Of a stretch of DNA of 64,000 nucleotides, positions 32,458 through 41,982 are shown piece after piece; positions within the stretch are counted from its first letter, which is position 1, and the number at the start of each line of letters is the position of its first letter. A program made the position numbers and the translations under genes. The notes beneath the pieces were generated by a model. It searched no databases and was not told the origin of the DNA. It worked only from the letters and a program-made list of their open reading frames with translations. Source of the stretch: an uncultured Bacillaceae bacterium (GTDB lineage: Bacteria; Bacillota; Bacilli; Bacillales; Caldibacillaceae); the NCBI GenBank assembly GCA_937951955.1, contig CALGAD010000118.1, forward strand, positions 1 through 64,000, given 5' to 3'.

Positions 32458-35199
32458 TTGTTGTCACGATGGTATTCAAAACCTTCTCAAGACATCTTAG
32501 CAGAACTGCAAACAGATGTTGAGAAAGGCCTATCCAGCGCAGAGGCCCAAAAACGGCTGGAAAAATACGGTCCTAACCAATTCGAAGAGGGAGAAAAATC
32601 CTCACTCTTGAAAATGCTATGGGACCAGATCAACGATCCATTAATCTGGATTTTGCTTGTCGCTGCGACGATTTCTGCAGTTGTCGGCGAATGGATCGAT
32701 TCCCTCATCATTTTAGCCATTGTTGTAATTAACGCCATAATCGGTGTTGTTCAAGAATCAAAAGCTGAAAAGGCTTTAGAAGCCTTAAAAGAGATGTCTA
32801 CCCCCCACGCTTTTGTTAAACGAGATGGTGAAATTAAAGAAATACCAGCCCAGGAAGTTGTACCTGGTGATATTGTCATTATAGATGCGGGCCGTTCAAT
32901 ACCTGCTGACTTGCGTTTAATCGAAACTGCAAACTTACAAGTAGAAGAATCCGCATTAACAGGTGAATCTGTGGCTGTTGATAAAGATGCATCCTTCCTT
33001 TCTGATGAAGATATTCCCCTAGGTGACCAAGTAAATATGGCCTTTATGAACACCGTTTCTACTTATGGACGTGGTGTTGGTGTCGCCGTCGCAACGGGAA
33101 TGCAGACGGAAATGGGTAAAATTGCGAAAATGCTCGGATCCCAGCAAAAAGAAATCACCCCGTTGCAAAAGAGTATTGCCCAGCTCAGTAAGATTCTCAG
33201 TATCATTGCTCTGGCAGTCTGTGTGCTCTTCTTTATTGTCGGCGCCATTCAAGGCCGCGATTTATTAGATATGTTCCTAACCGCGATTAGTTTAGCGGTA
33301 GCTGCGATTCCTGAAGGTTTAGTTGCGATTGTAACAATCGTTCTGGCTATCGGTATGACCAACATGAGTAAGCGGAACGCGATTGTTCGGAAGCTTCCTG
33401 CTGTAGAAACTTTAGGTTCGGTTAGCGTGATTTGTTCCGATAAAACGGGAACATTAACCCAAAACAAAATGACCGTTACAAAAGTATTTGTTGATGGTAA
33501 AGAAATGGACATGGATGCTGTTCCAGTCAACAATCCAGCAACCGATGAACTTTTAACAGGTATGGCTCTTTGTTCAGATGCGACGGAAACAACCGGTGAT
33601 CCAACAGAAATTGCCCTCGTTGTCGCAACGAAAAAGGTTGATAAGCCGAAAGAACAGCTGGATTCTAAGTACAAACGGGTCTTCGAACTTCCCTTCGATT
33701 CTGATCGGAAACGGATGACAACGGTCCATCAGGATGGTGACTGTTACTTCTCCTTAACAAAAGGTGCCCTTGAAAGCATCTTGCCGAACGTCACATCGAT
33801 TTATAAAGATGGACAGGTTCGACCGATTACCGAAGCTGATAAAGAAGAAATTCGCCAGGCTTCAGAAGCCATGTCCGATCAAGCACTTCGCGTATTAGCC
33901 CTGGCGAAACGGGAAAATGTCACGGAACAAGATTTTAATGAACAATTAGAAACGAATCTTACCTTTATCGGGTTAACGGGTATGATTGACCCGCCCCGGG
34001 AAGAAGTAAAAGATTCCATTAAACAAACGAAATCCGCCGGTATTACTACCGTTATGATTACCGGTGACCATCCAAAAACCGCACTGGCGATTGCGAAAGA
34101 ACTCGGCATTGCCTCCAGCATTAATCAAACGATGACCGGAGCAGAAATCGATGAAGCCAGTGATGAAGAACTGAAAGAACGGGTTAAAACGGTTCGCGTC
34201 TTCGCCCGGGTATCACCAGAACATAAAGTTCGTATCGTTAAAGCTATTAAAGCCAATGGTAATATTGCATCCATGACCGGAGACGGTGTCAATGACGCAC
34301 CTTCCTTGAAGCAAGCCGACGTTGGTGTTGCAATGGGTATTACCGGAACTGACGTGGCTAAAGGTGCTGCAGATATTGTTTTAACAGACGATAACTTCGC
34401 TACGATTGTTAATGCTGTTGAACAGGGTCGGAACATTTTTAACAATATTAAAAAGGCTGTACTGTTCCTCCTATCCTGTAACCTGGGAGAAATTACTGCC
34501 CTATTCCTTGGAATTCTGTTAAAATTACCGACACCGTTGACCGCTGTACAAATTCTCTTTGTTAACTTAATTACCGACTCCTTACCGGCCATTTCCTTAG
34601 GTATGGATCCCGATGATCCGGATGTTATGAAACAAAAACCCCGGAATCCGAAGGAAAGTATTTTACACGGTAACTACCTCTTTACAATATGTAACGGTAT
34701 TCTCATCGGGTTGTTAACATTAGGAGCGTTCATCTTCGAACTGAATGTGGAAGTTAAACAATTGTACGCTGAAGGTTTATTAACATCGAACAGTATTTTT
34801 GCTCAAGACTGGTCACTGGCAAACCTTAAGGCCAACCCTGAATTAAACAACGCTTTAATTCACGCTCAAACATTAGCGTTTATCACATTGGCCATTTCCC
34901 AGTTGTCCCATTCCTTGAACTTAAGAAGCCGAATAAAATCCATCTTCCAGGTTGGCTTCTTCTCAAACAAATACTTAGTCGGTGCGATTATAATTGGAGT
35001 TTTAATCCAGTTAGCTCTCGTATATGTACCGGGCTTAAACACGATCTTTAACATTTTCCGGCTCGATGATATCACTGACTTTTATGTCTTATTAGTCGGT
35101 GCCATCACACCACTTCTAGTCAATGAAATCGTCAAGTTATTTAAACGGATGTTTACAAACGAAAATGAAAATGAAGATGCACCATCCCGTGCAGCATAA
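32458..35199 (+). CDS. SERCA-type (P2A) Ca2+-translocating P-type ATPase
   Basis: This 913-residue cation pump exports Ca2+ from the cytoplasm. It has the N-terminal cation-ATPase domain (SAEAQKRLEKYGPNQFEE) and ten membrane helices. The M4 motif is AAIPEGLVAI (Glu286), with TGES, DKTGT (phosphorylated Asp328) and GDGVNDAPSLKQADVGVAMG. M5 has SCNLGEITA and M6 NLITDSLPA; these retain the Asn, Glu, Thr and Asp ligands of SERCA sites I and II. Three TTG codons (32455, 32458, 32461) could start translation; 32458 is best spaced from GGAG. Similar pumps in Bacillus (YloB) serve Ca2+ homeostasis around sporulation. It is monocistronic. Confidence 0.92.
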   Translation: MLSRWYSKPSQDILAELQTDVEKGLSSAEAQKRLEKYGPNQFEEGEKSSLLKMLWDQINDPLIWILLVAATISAVVGEWIDSLIILAIVVINAIIGVVQESKAEKALEALKEMSTPHAFVKRDGEIKEIPAQEVVPGDIVIIDAGRSIPADLRLIETANLQVEESALTGESVAVDKDASFLSDEDIPLGDQVNMAFMNTVSTYGRGVGVAVATGMQTEMGKIAKMLGSQQKEITPLQKSIAQLSKILSIIALAVCVLFFIVGAIQGRDLLDMFLTAISLAVAAIPEGLVAIVTIVLAIGMTNMSKRNAIVRKLPAVETLGSVSVICSDKTGTLTQNKMTVTKVFVDGKEMDMDAVPVNNPATDELLTGMALCSDATETTGDPTEIALVVATKKVDKPKEQLDSKYKRVFELPFDSDRKRMTTVHQDGDCYFSLTKGALESILPNVTSIYKDGQVRPITEADKEEIRQASEAMSDQALRVLALAKRENVTEQDFNEQLETNLTFIGLTGMIDPPREEVKDSIKQTKSAGITTVMITGDHPKTALAIAKELGIASSINQTMTGAEIDEASDEELKERVKTVRVFARVSPEHKVRIVKAIKANGNIASMTGDGVNDAPSLKQADVGVAMGITGTDVAKGAADIVLTDDNFATIVNAVEQGRNIFNNIKKAVLFLLSCNLGEITALFLGILLKLPTPLTAVQILFVNLITDSLPAISLGMDPDDPDVMKQKPRNPKESILHGNYLFTICNGILIGLLTLGAFIFELNVEVKQLYAEGLLTSNSIFAQDWSLANLKANPELNNALIHAQTLAFITLAISQLSHSLNLRSRIKSIFQVGFFSNKYLVGAIIIGVLIQLALVYVPGLNTIFNIFRLDDITDFYVLLVGAITPLLVNEIVKLFKRMFTNENENEDAPSRAA

Positions 35200-35210
35200 A
35201 AACTCGATGA

Positions 35211-35246
35211 AAAAAGGGTCAGCTTATAAGCTGATCCTTTTTTATT
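35211..35246 (+). terminator. Terminator of the Ca2+ ATPase gene
   Basis: GGGTCAGCTTAT pairs with ATAAGCTGATCC (35216-35237, one wobble), followed by TTTTTT. Confidence 0.9.
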
Positions 35247-35316
35247 TCATTCAACGTGCGACCTTTTGCAAAAAAATTCGTCTACCTATATGAACGAATG
35301 AAAAGGAGGTCAATCG

Positions 35317-36513
35317 ATGAAGCGCATGATATTCGGACTTTTCCTGTTACTCCTTGCAGGTTGCACGCAAGTAAGCTCCAATTATTATGAAGAAGATGAC
35401 TATCAAAAAATCGCTGAAGCAAACAATCGTTTTGCCTTTGATTTGCATGAACAGCTCGTGCAGGTTGACCAAAACGAGAATATCTTTTTCTCCCCCATCA
35501 GCATTCACATGGCTCTTTCTATGACGGCAAATGGCGCAAGTGGCGATACAGAAAAACAAATGCTAGACGTACTCCATTCCGATCATATGAGTATTGAACA
35601 ACTAAATCGTGGACATGCATCCTTTTTAGATCTCATTGCTAAAAAAGATTATGGAGTAACTTTAAATATTGGCAACTCTCTCTGGTTAAAAGAAGATTAT
35701 CCTTTTGTAAAAAACTTTGTTGATGACGTAAACGGTTATTATCGTGCTGAAGTGAATGAAGTCGACTTTTTGCAGGAAAAAACAAAGGGGGAAATCAATA
35801 ACTGGGTGAAAAACAAAACGAATAATAAGATTGACAAAATTGTCGAGCAAATTGACCCATCCACGGTCCTATATTTAATCAATGCTATCTATTTTAAAGG
35901 TGACTGGGACTCTCCCTTCAACGATGCATTAACGTACGAAGATTCGTTTACCCTTCCTGATGGGAATACGAAACGAACTCCTTTCATGGTACAAGATGGC
36001 GAGTTCAATTATTTTGAAAACAATCATTTCCAGGCCATTGAATTGCCTTATGCAAATCACGATGCGAGCATGTTTATTTTCTTACCAAAAGAAGATGTGA
36101 ACTTGGAGCAATTTTACGATAACCTGTCTCTTGAAGCATGGAATAGCTGGAAAAGCCAATTTGCAAAAAGGGAAGGAACGATTACTTTACCGAAATTTCA
36201 AATGGAATATGAAACGGTGTTAAACGATATATTAATGGAATTAGGTATGACGGATGCCTTCACGGCCAGTGCCGATTTTACGAATATGGTCGATGGTGGT
36301 GGGGTTGCAGTTAGTGAGGTTCGACATAAAAGTTTTATTGAAGTGAATGAGCAAGGTACCGAAGCTGCAGCAGCCACTTCCGTTGCCGTGGTAGAACTGG
36401 CCGCACCAGTAGATTCGTTTACGATGCACGTAAACCGGCCCTTCTTCTTCCTGATTGAAGAAAACAGCTCGCAAATGATTCTATTTATGGGAGAAGTGAG
36501 TGAACCGCAATAA
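35317..36513 (+). CDS. Serpin-family protease inhibitor, membrane lipoprotein
   Basis: This 398-residue serpin has a lipoprotein signal (lipobox LLAGC, Cys16), so it would be anchored outside the cell. Serpin landmarks are FSPISIHMALSMTANGASGD, NAIYFKGDWDSPF, and the C-terminal NRPFFFLIEE. The reactive-centre hinge GTEAAAATSVAV (from Gly347) has small residues at P12-P9, as in inhibitory serpins. Counting from Gly347 as P15 puts P1 at Leu361 and P1' at Ala362, predicting targets of the chymotrypsin, elastase or subtilisin type. Full length and hinge suggest an active suicide inhibitor. Start ATG 35317 follows AAAGGAGG. It is monocistronic. Confidence 0.93.
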   Translation: MKRMIFGLFLLLLAGCTQVSSNYYEEDDYQKIAEANNRFAFDLHEQLVQVDQNENIFFSPISIHMALSMTANGASGDTEKQMLDVLHSDHMSIEQLNRGHASFLDLIAKKDYGVTLNIGNSLWLKEDYPFVKNFVDDVNGYYRAEVNEVDFLQEKTKGEINNWVKNKTNNKIDKIVEQIDPSTVLYLINAIYFKGDWDSPFNDALTYEDSFTLPDGNTKRTPFMVQDGEFNYFENNHFQAIELPYANHDASMFIFLPKEDVNLEQFYDNLSLEAWNSWKSQFAKREGTITLPKFQMEYETVLNDILMELGMTDAFTASADFTNMVDGGGVAVSEVRHKSFIEVNEQGTEAAAATSVAVVELAAPVDSFTMHVNRPFFFLIEENSSQMILFMGEVSEPQ

Positions 36514-36544
36514 TTAGGTGCAAATTCTAACCGGTTTAACAAAG

Positions 36545-36582
36545 AGACAGGTGGAGCAAGTTTTACCACCTGTCTTGTTTGT
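36545..36582 (+). terminator. Terminator of the serpin gene
   Basis: AGACAGGTGG (36545-36554) pairs with CCACCTGTCT (36566-36575), followed by TTGTTTGTTT. Confidence 0.8.
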
Positions 36583-36614
36583 TTCAACTTCTTCATTATT
36601 TTCAAATAAAAGTC

Positions 36615-37733
36615 CTACCCGCTCCGTTTTTCCATCACATTGATGCCAATACCCATCAAAACGACGCCCATAAACACGAGTACCGCCATGCTCGGTAACA
36701 AATCCTGAACCGGCATTTGGTAAAGCGTCGCCAGTTTCAGCGCCTCCATTCCATACGTAATCGGAATAAGCTTCGATAAGAATAACATAATATCCGATGT
36801 GACAATCTCAAGCGGCCAGTATGCCCCGCCCAGCATACCGAAACTGACGGAAATCAAAGGGATTAATACATTAAAATGCTGTTCATTTTTCGAAATACTG
36901 ACAACACAGAGGGATAAAGCGACGATACAAAATACGTAAGGGATTAAAATGAGTAATGTTTTGGCAAATCCTCCATAAAAATCAATCCCGATCACATAGC
37001 GAAACAGGGCAAAAACAGCGACGACTTGAATATAACCGACAGCAAAACTATACAGCAAATTCCCCATATACATTTGCCATTTCTTTAAAGGAGATAAAAT
37101 CATCCGATTCCAAATGCCGGACTGTTTTTCCTGTAAAATAAAGAGCACATTATAGGCAATCGTGTAAATGACGAAAAATAAAGTAAATCCAAATAAACTT
37201 TGTAAATTCATATCCACTTTTACCGTTTTATCGCTATAAAAGTACTCACTTTGTATGGAAAATAACGGATTTTCTTTTTGTTTTGCCAAATCTTCCTGCA
37301 AACTGACAATATCCACAACTTGCCCATGTTCTTCCGCTGCTTCAATAATGCTTTCATTTAAAAACAAATCGGTATAGGCCGATTGAAGCAACTGATACAA
37401 TAGATTGGCATTGGGGGTTTCTGTAGCTACATAAACTTTGAAATCATCATGATCAAGAAATACGATTGCTTCCACGCGATGATCTTCAAGAGCTTGCTTC
37501 GCCTCTGTTTCCGTTGTCAATTGGAATTCAAACACTTCCGATTCGGTAATCCTGGACCAGGTTTCTGTTTTTTCAACATCTTTTATATTGGTAAAAACCG
37601 GTATTTCATGTTTTACATCTATACCGAGACCGCCGATTAAATAAGCAAATATTAAGATTAAGATCGTCATCGTAATGAACGTCCACGGTGTGCGGAGAAA
37701 GAGTTGCCATTTTGCTTTTAAAATTGCCCTCAA
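36615..37733 (-). CDS. ABC-2 exporter permease (LnrN-like)
   Basis: The 372-residue membrane subunit has one N-terminal helix (FITMTILILIFAYLIGGLGI), a large external domain of about 150 residues, and five C-terminal helices, with LQEKQSGIWNRMILSPLKKW as the ABC-2 signature. Its start overlaps the stop of the preceding permease by 4 nt. It is last gene of the ATPase-permease-permease unit next to a NarL-type two-component system, the layout of the Bacillus LnrLMN linearmycin exporter. Confidence 0.82.
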   Translation of the reverse strand: MRAILKAKWQLFLRTPWTFITMTILILIFAYLIGGLGIDVKHEIPVFTNIKDVEKTETWSRITESEVFEFQLTTETEAKQALEDHRVEAIVFLDHDDFKVYVATETPNANLLYQLLQSAYTDLFLNESIIEAAEEHGQVVDIVSLQEDLAKQKENPLFSIQSEYFYSDKTVKVDMNLQSLFGFTLFFVIYTIAYNVLFILQEKQSGIWNRMILSPLKKWQMYMGNLLYSFAVGYIQVVAVFALFRYVIGIDFYGGFAKTLLILIPYVFCIVALSLCVVSISKNEQHFNVLIPLISVSFGMLGGAYWPLEIVTSDIMLFLSKLIPITYGMEALKLATLYQMPVQDLLPSMAVLVFMGVVLMGIGINVMEKRSG

Positions 37734-38995
37734 GTTTTTAACCCCCTTTTCGGGAAACTAATGGCGCCTATCATGGTTAACACCAAACCTAGCATGATTA
37801 AATACATAGCGTTCCCGGTAACGACTTCTATCCCGTATCCTTGCATCAATTGTAAAATGGTCTCCATCGCAGCACCATTAGGCGTATAATCCCCTAATGA
37901 TTGGATCAGCGGCGAAAGTGTATGCACCGGTACAAAACTTCCACCCAGGAAAGACATCGTCATGACAATGAAGCTGATAAAGAAATTGGCGACGGATTGG
38001 GAATCCACATAAAAGGTAATCGCTGTTAGGAGCGAGGCAATTCCGCCAACTGCCACACAAAGAGCGAAATTAATTGCGAGAAACGCCAGTATATCATCAA
38101 AGCGGATTTGAAAGACAAGGGCACAAACTCCGTATAAAATCATTTGCTGAATAAAGGCTAATACAATCGCTGAGATAAACGTCCCGATAAAATACGGCCA
38201 GCGCGTACCATTGGCAATAAGGATTCGATCAACAACCAGATTCTTTTTCTCATCCAGTACAACATTACTAATATAAGGGGCAATAAACAGGACAAACATG
38301 ACACTCATCGCAGCGGTGTAATACTGGAAAGACTGAACCGGCTCCTTTGCATTGAGCATTTCAATCGAACCGACAACATCCCGCTCTAATTCATCTAACC
38401 GCAGTTCTACACCGTAATTGCCGGCTACCGTTAAAGCAGAAAAATGCTTTTGAAACGTGATTAAAATTTCTTCGACCATTTTCACTGTATAATTTTCATC
38501 GCCATTTTTTAACAAAGTTAACTGGCTGTCACGATCTTCCTGAAAAAAGATTCGTGATAACGTATCGAAATGAAAGTTTTCCGGAACAACGATAAGAGCG
38601 GTATACTCACCACTGTTTTGCAATTCTTCAAGAAATTCTCCCGTAAATTCTCGGTATTCAATGTAATCCTGTAATTCTTCATCACCAAGTACATCTTCTT
38701 TTAATACCTTTAGCGGCATAACTGATTCTGCCTGTTCCTTGATGATGGCTTTGGCCTGTTCCGGAATATTTGCTTCATCTACTTTTTCTTTAAACTCAGC
38801 CAGTTCTTTCTCGGCATCTCCGTATTCAACAAATGCTACTTTCGCATGGAGGGCTTCCGTTTCCCCATCGATAAAACTTCTTAGAGAGAAACTTAATATG
38901 GTTGTTAAAATTAACGGCATGGCAAGGAGAATGAGTAACTCTTGCGGTTTGGCGATAATGAGGAGTAACTGTTTTTTGACAAAAGTCCAGATCAT
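37730..38995 (-). CDS. ABC-2 exporter permease (LnrM-like)
   Basis: This 421-residue permease has N-terminal helix PQELLILLAMPLILTTILSF and an extracytoplasmic domain of about 200 residues (acidic, EKELAEFKEKVDEANIPEQA). Its C-terminal membrane block has DEKKNLVVDRILIANGTRWP as the coupling region. An 11-nt gap follows the ATPase stop. It probably heterodimerises with the adjacent permease. The substrate is unknown; by analogy to LnrLMN, an amphipathic polyene or membrane-active compound. Confidence 0.82.
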   Translation of the reverse strand: MIWTFVKKQLLLIIAKPQELLILLAMPLILTTILSFSLRSFIDGETEALHAKVAFVEYGDAEKELAEFKEKVDEANIPEQAKAIIKEQAESVMPLKVLKEDVLGDEELQDYIEYREFTGEFLEELQNSGEYTALIVVPENFHFDTLSRIFFQEDRDSQLTLLKNGDENYTVKMVEEILITFQKHFSALTVAGNYGVELRLDELERDVVGSIEMLNAKEPVQSFQYYTAAMSVMFVLFIAPYISNVVLDEKKNLVVDRILIANGTRWPYFIGTFISAIVLAFIQQMILYGVCALVFQIRFDDILAFLAINFALCVAVGGIASLLTAITFYVDSQSVANFFISFIVMTMSFLGGSFVPVHTLSPLIQSLGDYTPNGAAMETILQLMQGYGIEVVTGNAMYLIMLGLVLTMIGAISFPKRGLKT

Positions 38996-39006
38996 CCGTA
39001 TCCCTC

Positions 39007-39939
39007 CTAATCCCTGAGCGCCCGCCCGGTTAAGTGGAGAAAGACATCTTCTAAAGTCGGCGTTTTTACCTCAATCGCTGCAAGCTCAACACCGGATTGC
39101 TCTGCCATAGATAAAACGCGTGTAAACACATTAACTTCCTTCGGTACCATGACTTGAATCGAACTGTCGTAAACCATCACTTGCCGAAAAACCGGATCAG
39201 CCTTGAGTAATTCGACAAATTGCTTGCGAACTTGATCGAGTTTAATCGTGATCGTATTTTCCTGCGATAATATATTTTTTAGCTCCTCTTTCGTTCCGGA
39301 GGCAATGATATGACCTTTATCCATAATATAGATTCGTTGACAGAGATACTCGACTTCCTCCATGTAATGACTCGTATAAAGGACGGTAATTCCCTTTTCT
39401 TGATTCAAGCGTTTAACCGTGTCTAAAATATAAGTCCGGGATTGCGGGTCAATACCAACGGTCGGTTCATCCATGATTACAAGTTGCGGGTTGTGTAAAA
39501 GTGCAACGCCAATATTGAGGCGACGTTTCATACCACCGGAAAATTTTTTCACCTTTTCTTTTCTTTTGTCTGCAAGCCCGATAATCTCCAATACTTCGTC
39601 CATCCGCTTCTTCAGGTCCCGCCCTTTTAATCGATAAATTCTACCGAAAAACTCGAGATTTTCTTCGGCGGTTAAATCTTGATACAATGCAATTTCTTGC
39701 GGTACGACACCGAGAATGGCACGAATTTTTTCGGGATGTTTAATAATGCTTTCATTGTACAGCCGGATATCCCCGCTATTCGGCTCGATTAAGGTGGCGA
39801 TCATGGAAATCGTTGTAGACTTCCCTGCACCGTTCGGTCCGAGCAGTCCTACGATCTCACCTTGTTCTAAAAATAAATTCACACCGTTTACAGCAAAATT
39901 TTTCTTAAACCTTTTCGTTAAATCGAGTACTTCTAGCAT
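39007..39939 (-). CDS. ABC exporter ATP-binding protein (LnrL-like)
   Basis: This 310-residue DrrA/CcmA-type ATPase has Walker A GPNGAGKST, a Q-loop VVPQEIALYQDLTAEEN, signature FSGGMKRRLNIGVALLHNP, Walker B LVIMDEPTVGIDP and switch His TSHYMEEVEYL. A C-terminal extension (DUF4162-like, KVNVFTRVLSMAEQ region) is typical of antibiotic exporters. ATG 39939 follows GGGGTGAAAGG; a longer start at 40008 is unlikely. It is first gene of its operon. A perfect palindrome at 40027-40040 upstream may bind the adjacent response regulator. Confidence 0.88.
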   Translation of the reverse strand: MLEVLDLTKRFKKNFAVNGVNLFLEQGEIVGLLGPNGAGKSTTISMIATLIEPNSGDIRLYNESIIKHPEKIRAILGVVPQEIALYQDLTAEENLEFFGRIYRLKGRDLKKRMDEVLEIIGLADKRKEKVKKFSGGMKRRLNIGVALLHNPQLVIMDEPTVGIDPQSRTYILDTVKRLNQEKGITVLYTSHYMEEVEYLCQRIYIMDKGHIIASGTKEELKNILSQENTITIKLDQVRKQFVELLKADPVFRQVMVYDSSIQVMVPKEVNVFTRVLSMAEQSGVELAAIEVKTPTLEDVFLHLTGRALRD

Positions 39940-40026
39940 CCTTTCACCCCTTCGCTTTTGTTTATATTGTAAAAAATACGGTGCGCTTTCCCCACTGCCT
40001 GCAGTCACTTCAATAATTGGAAAAGT

Positions 40027-40040
40027 ATGACTCGAGTCAT
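40027..40040. promoter_or_regulatory. Perfect 14-bp palindrome upstream of the LnrL-like gene
   Basis: ATGACTCGAGTCAT is fully self-complementary and lies 88 nt before the ATPase start codon. Position suggests a binding site for the NarL-type response regulator encoded next door; this is inference. Confidence 0.5.
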
Positions 40041-40079
40041 TTTTTATCTGAGAAATGAAATAAAGATATTTAATAATTC

Positions 40080-40111
40080 CAAAATAAAACAGGGGTTATC
40101 GCTCCCCTGTT
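40080..40111 (-). terminator. Terminator after the response regulator gene
   Basis: AACAGGGG (40088-40095) pairs with CCCCTGTT (40104-40111), followed on the minus strand by TTTTATTTT. It separates the two-component genes from the ABC genes, so the exporter needs its own promoter. Confidence 0.8.
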
Positions 40112-40145
40112 CAGTTAGTTAAAACTTGTATGATTATGTACAGAC

Positions 40146-40787
40146 TTATGAAAGATCATTTTTCACAGCAAAAATTGCGAGTTGTGTTCGATCGCGTAAA
40201 TCGAGTTTATGCAAAATCTGGCTAATATGATTTTTAACCGTTCCGACGGACAAATACAGTTCCCGGGCAATCTCTTTATTTGTTTTTCCCTGACCGACGA
40301 GCCGGATAATGTCCAGTTCCCGTTCCGTAAGCGGGATGTCAATTTTTTGTTCTTTTTTCCGCTCCAATAGTTTCGGCATAACTTTCGCTGTAACATCCTC
40401 GTGAATCGGCATCGCCCCTCGCATTACGCTGTACACGGCTTCCACCAAATCCTCTTGCTCGGCGGTTTTCAACATAAAAGCATTGGCACCGTATTGCAGG
40501 GCTTGAATCGCATATTCATCATCATTAAACGTTGTTAATATGAGAATTTTCACATCGGGCCAGCGCGATTTAATAATCCGCGTTGCTTCCAGTCCGTTCA
40601 TCACCGGCATGCGAATATCCATCATGACGAGATCTACGATATGCTCTTCCATTTTTTGAATCGCTTCCTTACCGTTACCGGCTTCAGCCACAACCCGTAA
40701 TTGCGAATCTTGTTCGAGCATCAATTTTAACCCTTGCCGGACAAGCTGCTGGTCTTCAGCAATTAATATATTCCACAATGCCTTCAC
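40146..40787 (-). CDS. NarL/LuxR-type response regulator (LnrK-like)
   Basis: This 213-residue protein has an N-terminal receiver with acidic pocket AEDQ and phosphoacceptor Asp57 (VMMDIRMPVMNGLEA). A C-terminal LuxR-type helix-turn-helix follows (LTERELDIIRLVGQGKTNKE then VGTVKNHISQILHKL). The start overlaps the kinase stop by 4 nt, so the two are co-translated. It most likely activates the ABC exporter genes downstream. Confidence 0.9.
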   Translation of the reverse strand: MKALWNILIAEDQQLVRQGLKLMLEQDSQLRVVAEAGNGKEAIQKMEEHIVDLVMMDIRMPVMNGLEATRIIKSRWPDVKILILTTFNDDEYAIQALQYGANAFMLKTAEQEDLVEAVYSVMRGAMPIHEDVTAKVMPKLLERKKEQKIDIPLTERELDIIRLVGQGKTNKEIARELYLSVGTVKNHISQILHKLDLRDRTQLAIFAVKNDLS

Positions 40788-41866
40788 CCCATTTTTGGCG
40801 GAAAATGTCCTTTTAAATAAAAATGTGTCTCCGTTTGATAGGCCAATAGTTCTCCCCCCAGCTTTTCCACCCGCTCCCGTAAATTTTGAATACCGAAGCC
40901 TTCTGCAAAAGGGGTTTTCTGAGGGATGCGATTTTTAATCATGAATTCAATATGACCAATCGCCGAACGTCCCAATTCAACATAGACTTCTCTTACATGG
41001 CCATGCCGCATCGCATTCGTGAGGCCTTCCTGAATGACGCGATACAGGACGACCCCTTCTTCATTCGTCAATTTTGTCGAAAGAATGCCCTTTTTCGTAG
41101 TAAAGTGAACGACGAGATGACTTTCCGATTCTAACCTTTTAATCAACTGGATAATCGTGGAGATTCCTTCAATTTCTTCGCTCCTCAATGCTTTCACCGC
41201 TCGCCGTGTTTCTTCCAGGCTATCTTTTGCCAATTCTTTCAAAGGGGCAATTTTGTCTGCCCCGTATTCCAGTACGGCCACTTCCAGCTGCATGAGCAAT
41301 GCGGTTAATTTATGCCCGACGGAATCGTGAATGTCTCTGGCGATTTTTGTCCGTTCCTCATTCCGGGCTTCTTCTTCAGCTAAACTGGCCAGCCTTTTGA
41401 CTTGCCGATATTCACCGGCTAAAACTTCATACATTTCCTGGAGCTGACCCCGTTCGGAAACGGCGGTGTTACTCATTGTAGCCAGTACATAAAACACAAT
41501 GACAAAACCGAGCCAAGAAATCTCATCCATCCAGAAGAGAGCGATGCCATGAAGGATGATCGAAAAAACCGCATAAAGTTTAAACTCGCGCTCTTTCAAG
41601 TCCTTTATCGCTTCAAGTGAAAAAACCCAGACGATGAATAACAGAAGCGCATGTTGATTCTGCGTGATGAACATAAACAGGACGATGATGGAAAGGTGCA
41701 TGACGAAATACAATAAAAGTGGCTTTTTAGCAACCGGTAAAAAGTAATAAAGACTGATAACGATAGCACAGAGCAATAATGTATACGGATTAGACCAGCT
41801 ATTTTCTTTGTAAAAGTAAAGCAACCATAGTCCAAGATGGAGTCCGATTCGAAGAAATGACCACAT
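40784..41866 (-). CDS. Sensor histidine kinase, HisKA_3 class (LnrJ-like)
   Basis: The 360-residue kinase has about six N-terminal membrane helices without a large external sensor domain (residues 1-135). The dimerisation/phosphoacceptor motif is ERTKIARDIHDSVGHKL with His180, and the HATPase has NAMRHGHVREV and GFGIQNLRERVEKLGGEL. Kinases with such intramembrane sensors detect membrane-acting compounds, often through their partner exporter. AGGGA precedes ATG 41866. Confidence 0.87.
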   Translation of the reverse strand: MWSFLRIGLHLGLWLLYFYKENSWSNPYTLLLCAIVISLYYFLPVAKKPLLLYFVMHLSIIVLFMFITQNQHALLLFIVWVFSLEAIKDLKEREFKLYAVFSIILHGIALFWMDEISWLGFVIVFYVLATMSNTAVSERGQLQEMYEVLAGEYRQVKRLASLAEEEARNEERTKIARDIHDSVGHKLTALLMQLEVAVLEYGADKIAPLKELAKDSLEETRRAVKALRSEEIEGISTIIQLIKRLESESHLVVHFTTKKGILSTKLTNEEGVVLYRVIQEGLTNAMRHGHVREVYVELGRSAIGHIEFMIKNRIPQKTPFAEGFGIQNLRERVEKLGGELLAYQTETHFYLKGHFPPKMG

Positions 41867-41944
41867 AGTATCCCTACTTTACGATACAAACAATTATATT
41901 AATATTGTAAATCATTTCGGAAGAATTTTTTTATTTTTTTAATA

Positions 41945-41974
41945 ATAAACGTCAGGGGAATTGTTCCCTGACGT
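41945..41974 (-). terminator. Terminator of the yuaF-floT operon
   Basis: ACGTCAGGG (41949-41957) pairs with CCCTGACGT (41966-41974), followed on the minus strand by TTTATTATT. Confidence 0.85.
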
Positions 41975-41982
41975 CTTCGTGA

